A DNA stretch of 12,103 bases, taken from NCBI GenBank assembly GCA_044356305.1, contig JBIKWM010000059.1, positions 1-12,103 on the forward strand, given 5' to 3'. The position numbers were made by a program, and so were the translations under genes. Position 1 is the first letter of the stretch; every line of letters begins with the position of its first letter. This DNA is from JBIKWM01 sp044356305. Lineage in GTDB: Bacteria > Bacteroidota > Bacteroidia > UBA10329. The notes below the pieces were generated by a model. That model ran no database searches and had not been told where the DNA came from. It saw nothing but the letters and a program-made list of their open reading frames with translations. Below, piece by piece: positions 6,635-12,103 of this stretch.

Positions 6635-7432
6635 ATGGCCCCTCCGAGCCCGAAGCATGGAATCTGTCACCTGAGTGTGGTGCCATGCAGGGCCGAGGCA
6701 TCGGACCGTAGCGAACTTGTGTCGCAACTGTTGTTCGGTGAGCTTTTCACCATCACCAGAACTGAAGAGAAATGGGTACGTATCCGCACGCACATTGACG
6801 GTTACGAGAGTTGGATCGATGCCAAACAGTACCTGCCCGTTGATGCCACTGCCTTTGAGGGATTGACCCAACGGCCAGCCGTTTGTGCGGCAGATCTTGT
6901 GCAACTGGTGAAGAGCGACCGCAATGCATCGCTCACGCCTATCCTTGCCGGCAGCAGCCTGCCCAACTACCATCGCGGGCACGTGGCATTTGCCGATGAG
7001 GGTTTTGATTTTGATGGTGACATATGCATACCGGGCGAGGGCGAACTGCTCGATACCCTTGTAGACAACGCCATGACCTTCCGCAACGCACCCTATCTGT
7101 GGGGCGGCCGCTCAGCGTTTGGCATCGACTGTTCGGGCCTAACTCAGGTTGTGTACAAGATGAGCGGCATCTACCTCAAGCGCGATGCCTACCAACAGGC
7201 CGAACAGGGCCACGGTCTCAGTTTTGTAGAAGAGGCCCGTCCGGGCGACCTCGCTTTTTTCGATAATTCTGAGGGCAAGATCATCCATGTAGGTATGATC
7301 GTTGGGCCAAACACCATCATTCATGCATCTGGAAAGGTGCGAGTCGACAAGCTGGACCACCAAGGCATCCACAACGTTGACACCAACCGCTATACCCACA
7401 GTCTGCGCCTCATCAAGCGCATCATAGACTGA
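6635..7432 (+). CDS. SH3-NlpC/P60 (C40) cell-wall peptidase
   Basis: A protein of 265 residues. Residues ~10-68 form a bacterial SH3-like domain (ELVSQLLFGELFTI, then KWVRIR, then GYESWIDAKQYL). A linking segment follows. The NlpC/P60 domain spans ~135-265, with catalytic Cys166 in FGIDCSGLTQ, His218 in KIIHVGMIVG and His230 in TIIHASGKV; RPGDLAFF (202-209) is also a family motif. C40 peptidases of this layout (for example YkfC) cut gamma-D-glutamyl-diamino acid bonds of murein peptides. No signal peptide or lipobox is visible, so a cytoplasmic role in recycling imported murein peptides is more likely than wall cleavage outside the cell. The SH3 part may be extended by the charged 70-130 region. 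It starts 18 nt after thiolase and ends 19 nt before the isoprenoid-fold gene. Confidence 0.92.
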   Translation: MAPPSPKHGICHLSVVPCRAEASDRSELVSQLLFGELFTITRTEEKWVRIRTHIDGYESWIDAKQYLPVDATAFEGLTQRPAVCAADLVQLVKSDRNASLTPILAGSSLPNYHRGHVAFADEGFDFDGDICIPGEGELLDTLVDNAMTFRNAPYLWGGRSAFGIDCSGLTQVVYKMSGIYLKRDAYQQAEQGHGLSFVEEARPGDLAFFDNSEGKIIHVGMIVGPNTIIHASGKVRVDKLDHQGIHNVDTNRYTHSLRLIKRIID

Positions 7433-7451
7433 GGCTCTTTTTCTTGACACC

Positions 7452-8405
7452 ATGCACCCGCAGGTACCCTTGGCCTTTGCAAGATTGGCCTATGTTGAGC
7501 TATGGTACAACCGTAGGCGCACCAAGGCCCTGATCGAAGAGCTGCGGCAGATGCTAAATGAACGCGAACTACAATTGCCCGAACGCATTGAGAGGCGGAT
7601 CCATTTCTACACAGCGGTGAGTGCCGTGAGCAACCATTGGTTCGGACTGCTGCGCGGAAAAGGGCCCACCCCGCAGGAGGATATGGACGGACTGCTTTTT
7701 GGGGCCGTTTCGCCTGTCATCGATGACCTGATGGACTCGACCGACCGCACATTCGAGGAGTTGGAGGCCGATACGAGACAGGAAACCGCAGAGCAGGTAC
7801 TTTATCATTATCTCATGCAACGGCTCAGGCCCCTGCGCCAGATCAATCCCTATTTCGACAAGTATGCCCGCCTCACCCATCTGGCCCAGAACGAAAGTCT
7901 GCGGCAGATGCGCCCCGAACCTATGAGCATTGAGGAATTGGAACGCATCAGTTATGAAAAAGGGGCATATACCATGCTGCTCTTCCGAATGGTACTGCGC
8001 AACCCACCTGTGGAGGGCGAGGAGGCTGCCATTTACACGCTTGGTGCCATGCTTCAGCTCATGGACGACCTTTTTGATGTGTGGAACGACCTTCAGGATG
8101 GATCGCAGACGCTATTCACCAACACTGGAGATGTGCGTGCCATGGAAGCCCGATATGTGCAATGCGAAAACCGATTCAGGGAGCAGCTTTTGGGGCTTGA
8201 TCTTCCCATGGCACAGAAGAGGCGTGCCTATGTGTCAATCATGGGTGTGGTGAACCGCACACACGTGGCGATTCATCAGTTCAATTCTCTGAAGGGCGAT
8301 TCGGAAAGACTGAATTTTACTGGCCTCAGCCGTATAGACCTCATAGTTGACATGCAAAGGTTCTCAAACCTTTGGATGCATATCAATTGGGAAATAAAGG
8401 TTTGA
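7452..8405 (+). CDS. Class I isoprenoid-synthase-fold protein, divergent
   Basis: An almost wholly helical protein of 317 residues, without signal peptide. It has two Asp-rich metal-binding motifs in the right order and spacing for the class I isoprenoid fold: DDLMDSTD (91-98) and DDLFDVWNDLQDG (205-217). The second sits in LGAMLQLMDDLFDVWND, which matches the second motif of prenyl diphosphate synthases. SYEKGAYTMLLF (167-178) resembles the Lys-containing helix before it. The GKR-x-RP IPP-binding motif and the Arg-Arg-Gly after the first motif, both typical of chain-elongating prenyltransferases, are absent. The protein may therefore act as a terpene-synthase- or squalene-synthase-like enzyme, or have a non-prenyl-elongating role; the product is unknown. 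Similar proteins in Bacteroidota carry only the broad label class 1 isoprenoid biosynthesis enzyme. Last gene of the thiolase run, followed by a terminator hairpin. Confidence 0.8.
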   Translation: MHPQVPLAFARLAYVELWYNRRRTKALIEELRQMLNERELQLPERIERRIHFYTAVSAVSNHWFGLLRGKGPTPQEDMDGLLFGAVSPVIDDLMDSTDRTFEELEADTRQETAEQVLYHYLMQRLRPLRQINPYFDKYARLTHLAQNESLRQMRPEPMSIEELERISYEKGAYTMLLFRMVLRNPPVEGEEAAIYTLGAMLQLMDDLFDVWNDLQDGSQTLFTNTGDVRAMEARYVQCENRFREQLLGLDLPMAQKRRAYVSIMGVVNRTHVAIHQFNSLKGDSERLNFTGLSRIDLIVDMQRFSNLWMHINWEIKV

Positions 8406-8430
8406 GACTTACATCAGCAGACAGAACGTG

Positions 8431-8452
8431 AGGCTGAGGCTTCTCAGCTTTT
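8431..8452 (+). terminator. Intrinsic terminator after the isoprenoid-fold gene
   Basis: Stem AGGCTGAG with CTCAGCTT (8 bp including one G-T pair), loop GCTT, then a short run TTTT at 8449-8452. It begins 25 nt after the stop codon at 8403-8405. The reverse orientation has no T tract, so it serves the + strand operon and shields ligA from read-through. Confidence 0.65.
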
Positions 8453-8473
8453 GCCAGATGAACTGGAGCTTCC

Positions 8474-10480
8474 TTACCCCTGCCCTATTATCTGAAGGAA
8501 ATCATCTTCTGTGATAATGCGGATGCCCAGTTTGCTGGCCTTTTCAAGCTTGGCGGGCCCCATGTTCTCTCCGGCCAGCACATAGTCCGTCTTGGCCGAA
8601 ATTGAACCCACGTTCTTGCCTCCATGGGCCTCGATGGCTTCTTTGATGCTATCGCGGCTGAATCTGGTGAACACACCGCTCACTACAAAGGCGGCCCCTG
8701 CCAGAATATCGCTCACAGGCACCGATTCTTCACCTAAACGCATCTGAAGTCCATGATTCCGAAGGCGTTCAATGGTATCACGGTTGCGCAGGTCGGCAAA
8801 ATGATTGATGATGCTCTGGGCCATCACCTCGCCCACTTCTTCGGCAGCGGTCAATTCTTCGGCTGAGGCAGTCATGAGCGCATCAATGCTCTTGAAATGA
8901 CGGGCCAGCTTCTTGGCCATGGTCTCGCCCACATGCCTGATCCCAAGGGCGAAAAGCACACGGGCAAACGGCACTTTGACGCTGGCGGAGATTCCATCGA
9001 GCAGGTTCCGGACACTTTTGTCGGCCATGCGGTCGAGATGTATCAGACGTTCGTAGGTCAACTCATAAAGATCCGGGATGTCGCGCACCAGGCCTGCATC
9101 GTACAGCTGTGCCACGGTCTCTTCGCCCAGGCCGTCAATGTCCATTGCTCTGCGACCGATGAAATGCTCGATGCGACCTTTGATTTGAGGCGGACATCCG
9201 AGAGCATCGGGACAGTAGTGTTGCGCCTCACCCTCGGTGCGCACCAGTTCTGAACCACATTCAGGACAATGCGTGATAAACTGAACCTGACGCGACCCAA
9301 CGGGCCTTTTAGCCTCATCTACCCCAACTATCTTGGGAATGATCTCACCACCCTTCTCCACCAGTACAGTATCGCCCAGGTGCAGGCCAAGCTTTGCTAT
9401 CTGATCGGCATTGTGCAGCGATGCACGTTTAACGGTGGTGCCTGCCAGAAGTACGGGCATCAGGTTGGCCACAGGTGTTATGGCCCCGGTGCGCCCTACC
9501 TGATAGGTTATTTCATTTAGGATGGTGGCCGCCTGTTCGCTCGCAAACTTGTAGGCCACCGCCCATCGGGGGCTCTTGGCTGTGAAACCCAGTGCGGTCT
9601 GATCCACAAGGCTGTTCACCTTGATGACCACCCCATCTGTATCGAAGGGTAAATGATGCCTGGCGGTATCCCAGTGGTTGAGGAAATCGAGAACTTCTGT
9701 CACGTTGCGACATACGCGGGCATGCTCTGAAACGGGTATACCCCATGTGCGGGCCTGATGGAGGTCGCCAATGTGGGTGCCCGTTCCGCCCTCTTCCATG
9801 ATGGCGGCATACACAAAACACGCCAGCCTTCGGTCAGCCACTTGGGCGCTATCCTGCAACTTGAGGGTGCCCGCAGCCGTGTTGCGCGGATTGGCATACA
9901 GTGGTTCGCCTATCTCTTCACGTTCACGGTTAATTCGGTCAAATTCGGCTCTGGGCAGGTACACCTCGCCCCGAAATTCGACCTGCTCGGGGTATTGTCC
10001 GTGCAACCTGAGCGGCAGCGCCCGCACAGTACGAATGTTGGCCGTCACCACATCGCCTTGTGTGCCATCGCCACGTGTCACAGCCTGTATCAGCACACCG
10101 TGCTCGTACCTCAATCCGATGGCAACACCGTCAAACTTCAGTTCGCACACATATTCCACCTCTCGGCCAAGGGTCTTGAAGACCCGCTGTGTGAATTCCT
10201 CAACTTCCTCTTTCGAGTAACTGTTGGCCAGAGAAAGCATCGGATAGCGGTGCTTCACTGTCGGGAAATCCTTCGCCACCGTGCCGCCTACCCGTTGTGT
10301 AGGGCTATCGGCCGCACGTAGCTCGGGGTACGCCTCTTCTATCTGCTGCAATTCCTCCATCAACCCATCAAACTCGCGGTCTGAAATGGTGGGTTGGGCC
10401 AGCACATAGTACCTGTGGTTGTGCAGGTTAAGCTCATGGCTCAACTGCTGGGCGCGATAACGGGCCTGATCAATGGTCAT
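8474..10480 (-). CDS. ligA: NAD+-dependent DNA ligase
   Basis: Full-length LigA of 668 residues. Order of domains: Ia (N-terminal NAD-binding, YYVLAQPTISDREFD at 24-38), adenylation domain with the AMP-accepting Lys115 in CELKFDGVA, OB-fold, Cys4 zinc finger (Cys405, 408, 423, 429), helix-hairpin-helix region (~440-585, GIRHVGETMAKKLA) and C-terminal BRCT (~588-668, GKNVGSISAKTDYVLAGENMG). Every catalytic signature is intact, including NPRNTAAGTLK. It seals nicks in replication and repair, using NAD+. The start ATG is supported by MTIDQARYRAQQL aligning with the usual LigA N-terminus and by a promoter-like CAATTTTG ending 4 nt upstream. Separated from the upstream GNAT-like gene by 156 nt, so probably transcribed on its own. 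Confidence 0.98.
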   Translation of the reverse strand: MTIDQARYRAQQLSHELNLHNHRYYVLAQPTISDREFDGLMEELQQIEEAYPELRAADSPTQRVGGTVAKDFPTVKHRYPMLSLANSYSKEEVEEFTQRVFKTLGREVEYVCELKFDGVAIGLRYEHGVLIQAVTRGDGTQGDVVTANIRTVRALPLRLHGQYPEQVEFRGEVYLPRAEFDRINREREEIGEPLYANPRNTAAGTLKLQDSAQVADRRLACFVYAAIMEEGGTGTHIGDLHQARTWGIPVSEHARVCRNVTEVLDFLNHWDTARHHLPFDTDGVVIKVNSLVDQTALGFTAKSPRWAVAYKFASEQAATILNEITYQVGRTGAITPVANLMPVLLAGTTVKRASLHNADQIAKLGLHLGDTVLVEKGGEIIPKIVGVDEAKRPVGSRQVQFITHCPECGSELVRTEGEAQHYCPDALGCPPQIKGRIEHFIGRRAMDIDGLGEETVAQLYDAGLVRDIPDLYELTYERLIHLDRMADKSVRNLLDGISASVKVPFARVLFALGIRHVGETMAKKLARHFKSIDALMTASAEELTAAEEVGEVMAQSIINHFADLRNRDTIERLRNHGLQMRLGEESVPVSDILAGAAFVVSGVFTRFSRDSIKEAIEAHGGKNVGSISAKTDYVLAGENMGPAKLEKASKLGIRIITEDDFLQIIGQG

Positions 10481-10484
10481 CCGG

Positions 10485-10492
10485 CAAAATTG
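10485..10492 (-). promoter_or_regulatory. Candidate ligA promoter box CAATTTTG
   Basis: One mismatch to TAnnTTTG (C for the first T). It ends exactly 4 nt (CCGG) before the ligA ATG, the same distance as the perfect boxes of the DUF2279 and GNAT-like genes. No TTG at the -33 spacing. If used, the mRNA would be leaderless. Confidence 0.45.
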
Positions 10493-10636
10493 GGGGCAGG
10501 TGCAATGATATGTACACCGAAATATCAGAAGCGAGAAGAGCAGGAAAGCAATGGTTGATTAACAGAACGAATCAGAAATTCACGGGATTACGCCCGCGGA
10601 GATTCAATCCTACCCTTCCATCATCTGAATTCTCCA

Positions 10637-11818
10637 TCAGGTTATGATCTCTTCCCTCTTGAATTCCTTGTCCCTGTCAAAGAGGTAGCGGTACGTAGCG
10701 TGAGTGCGCACAATGCGGGCGCCTATCTGCTCACACACTTTCATCATTTTAGGGTTGAAATCGCCAATCCAGTTCATTTCGACCATGGTGTATTTAAAGT
10801 CCTTGCCCCAGGCCAGTTTGCTGAACTCAACCACAATGGCGCTCTCAACACCCTTGCCGTGCCATTCGGGCACCACTCCGAAAACGATACCCAACATCTT
10901 TGTGCACGACCCGCGCCACTTGTGCCACACCAATTTGATCTTACCAATCAGATCGAGTTTGCCGTTCACGTATTTGAAAAGCTGGTTCAACTCAGGTATC
11001 GAAATGTAGAAGGCAATGGGTTCGTCCTTGTAGAAGCCGAACCATATCAGGCGCTCATCGGCAATGGGAGTCAGTTTCTGGAACATCTTCTTCGCCTGTT
11101 CCAGGTTCATGGGTTTTACTCCCTTGTGGTGGCCCCATGCTTTATTGTACACATGCAGGAAGTACTCCGGTGCCTTGTTGAACTCCTTTTTCGGGATGTA
11201 ACGGAATGAGATGTCGGGGTTCTTCAATGCATTGGCCGACCGCTCGTACATACGCCTGTCCATATCGGCAGTGGCGGGGTCGAGCACAGGGCGACCATAG
11301 GTGTATTGGTTGAAATACAGTTGGAACCCATAATTCTCAAACAAAGTGCGGTAATACGGGAAATTGTAGTGCATCCCATAATTCTGCTGTTCGTAGCCAT
11401 CTATCAACAGGCCCCAGAACTTGTCGCGCTCACCGAAGTTGATTGGACCATCCATGGCCTCCATGCCGCGTTGCCGCAGCCACTCACGGGCCGTGTCAAA
11501 CAATGTATCAGCCGCCCTCTGGTCGTTGATGCAGTCAAAGAACCCGACACCTCCGGTGGGCTGATCGTATGTGTTTGAGGTGCGGGAATTGATGAAGGCG
11601 GCTATCCGCCCTATGGTCTGCCCCTTTTCATCAGTCAGCAGCCAACGGATAGCCTCGCTGCCCTTGCTCCTGTAAGTGCGGTTGACCTTTGGATTGAAGG
11701 TGTCGTCAATATCCTTATCGAGGGGACGTATGTAATTCGGGTCATCCTTATACAGACGTACCTGAAAAAGAATGAACTCGCGGGCCAGGGCCGGGGTGGT
11801 GACTTCTAGCAATGCCAT
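10637..11818 (-). CDS. GNAT-superfamily protein, probably a tandem GNAT fold
   Basis: A protein of 393 residues, cytoplasmic, no signal peptide or membrane helix. The C-terminal half carries a GNAT pattern: FGVVPEWHGKGVESAIVVEF (313-332) matches the acetyl-CoA pyrophosphate-binding loop (HGKGVE), followed by VEMNWIGDFNPKMMKVCEQIG (346-366) and a closing THATYRY strand. The N-terminal half (~1-170) looks like a second, degenerate GNAT unit, with TIGRIAAFINSR and a GPINFGERDKFWGLLIDGYE block. Proteins of this length are widespread in Bacteroidota and are usually labelled GNAT or hypothetical. Acyl acceptor and donor are unknown; amino-acid or lipid-precursor acylation would be guesses. The start is well supported by a perfect TACGTTTG box ending 4 nt before ATG. 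The stop is 156 nt before ligA. Confidence 0.82.
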   Translation of the reverse strand: MALLEVTTPALAREFILFQVRLYKDDPNYIRPLDKDIDDTFNPKVNRTYRSKGSEAIRWLLTDEKGQTIGRIAAFINSRTSNTYDQPTGGVGFFDCINDQRAADTLFDTAREWLRQRGMEAMDGPINFGERDKFWGLLIDGYEQQNYGMHYNFPYYRTLFENYGFQLYFNQYTYGRPVLDPATADMDRRMYERSANALKNPDISFRYIPKKEFNKAPEYFLHVYNKAWGHHKGVKPMNLEQAKKMFQKLTPIADERLIWFGFYKDEPIAFYISIPELNQLFKYVNGKLDLIGKIKLVWHKWRGSCTKMLGIVFGVVPEWHGKGVESAIVVEFSKLAWGKDFKYTMVEMNWIGDFNPKMMKVCEQIGARIVRTHATYRYLFDRDKEFKREEIIT

Positions 11819-11822
11819 GCTC

Positions 11823-11830
11823 CAAACGTA
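11823..11830 (-). promoter_or_regulatory. Promoter -7 box TACGTTTG of the GNAT-like gene
   Basis: Perfect TAnnTTTG match, followed by GAGC and then ATG (11818). The predicted start of transcription is at the A of ATG. The nearest TTG upstream is 28 nt away, farther than the usual spacing of about 19-21. Confidence 0.65.
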
Positions 11831-11878
11831 GCAAGGCTAAGGCCATTGGCCCGTTACTCAATCAAAATGAAACCAGAA

Positions 11879-12103
11879 TCACTTGATGCTCAGGTAGCCG
11901 TTGCACACCCACACCATATCGCGGGTATACACACTCACTTTGTGTTCGCCCTGCTTAAAGAACGAAAAGTGAAAATTGGCTCGCTCTATCTTCGGGTTAA
12001 TACCGACTTCCTTGCGCCCGATATGCTGATCGTAATCCTGATCGGCAGATGTGCGCATCCACACATCTACCACAAGACGGTCGGTGGAAAGCGGGGAGCC
12101 GTT
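11879..12103 (-). CDS. Unrecognised protein, C-terminal part
   Basis: The frame is open to the right edge of the window, so this is only the last 74 codons of a gene starting outside. It ends in TGA at 11879-11881. The visible segment alternates hydrophobic and polar residues (ANFHFSFFKQGEHKVSVY, then VWVCNGYLSIK), suggesting a beta-sandwich or similar strand-rich C-terminus. I do not recognise a family. A GTG at 12073 is not taken as start because the frame continues upstream of it. It lies 60 nt before the GNAT-like gene on the same strand. That gene has its own promoter box, so the two need not be co-transcribed. Confidence 0.6.
   Translation of the reverse strand, partial: NGSPLSTDRLVVDVWMRTSADQDYDQHIGRKEVGINPKIERANFHFSFFKQGEHKVSVYTRDMVWVCNGYLSIK

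Noticed and set aside
9758..10321. A 187-codon open frame antisense to ligA
   Set aside because: It is fully inside ligA, whose adenylation and OB domains are intact in the other strand.
10588..10625. ATTCAATCC next to CCCTTCCATCA, reminiscent of a tRNA 3' end
   Set aside because: No matching 5' acceptor strand (GGAAGGG) upstream and no stable T-stem.
11841..11851. Palindrome GGCCATTGGCC upstream of the GNAT-like gene
   Set aside because: The arms are 5 bp with a single central base, so it cannot form a hairpin, and such short G+C-rich palindromes are common. Too weak to call an operator or terminator.

Overview
The window reads as a stretch of ordinary chromosome from a member of the Bacteroidota. 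Four things point there. The 2-oxoacid dehydrogenase E1 at the left edge is an alpha/beta fusion of the type common in that phylum. The DUF2027-Smr and DUF2279 proteins are Bacteroidota families. Start codons lack Shine-Dalgarno sequences. Several genes carry the Bacteroidota promoter element TAnnTTTG. Base composition is moderate and even, and I see no insertion sequence, phage gene, CRISPR array, tRNA or attachment site.

Layout from left to right. The 3' part of a fused E1 (thiamine diphosphate) dehydrogenase runs in from the left (+). It converges on the gene for RNase P RNA (rnpB, -). Behind rnpB, on the same strand, is a two-gene unit, DUF2279 membrane protein followed by DUF2027-Smr protein, whose stop codon almost touches the rnpB promoter. 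A 155-bp divergent intergenic region with a cluster of direct repeats separates this from a PagL/acyloxyacyl-hydrolase-like outer-membrane barrel (+). Next on the + strand come a small cysteine-rich lipoprotein and a compact three-gene run with 18-19 nt gaps: thiolase, SH3-NlpC/P60 peptidase, and a divergent class I isoprenoid-synthase-fold protein. That run closes with a hairpin terminator and converges on ligA (-). Upstream of ligA lie a tandem GNAT-like protein (-) and the 3' end of an unrecognised gene (-) cut by the right edge.

The genes do not form one pathway. Housekeeping functions (RNase P RNA, DNA ligase, E1 dehydrogenase) are mixed with envelope functions (PagL-like barrel, DUF2279, lipoprotein, C40 peptidase). 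The most interesting observations are these. Three minus-strand genes have a TAnnTTTG-type box exactly 4 nt before ATG, which predicts leaderless mRNAs. Helically phased CTGGTCA repeats lie in the divergent promoter region. The isoprenoid-fold enzyme keeps both metal-binding Asp motifs but lacks prenyl-elongation signatures. The PagL-like protein has Asn at the position of the catalytic Glu. I found no clearly new multi-gene defence or mobile system here.
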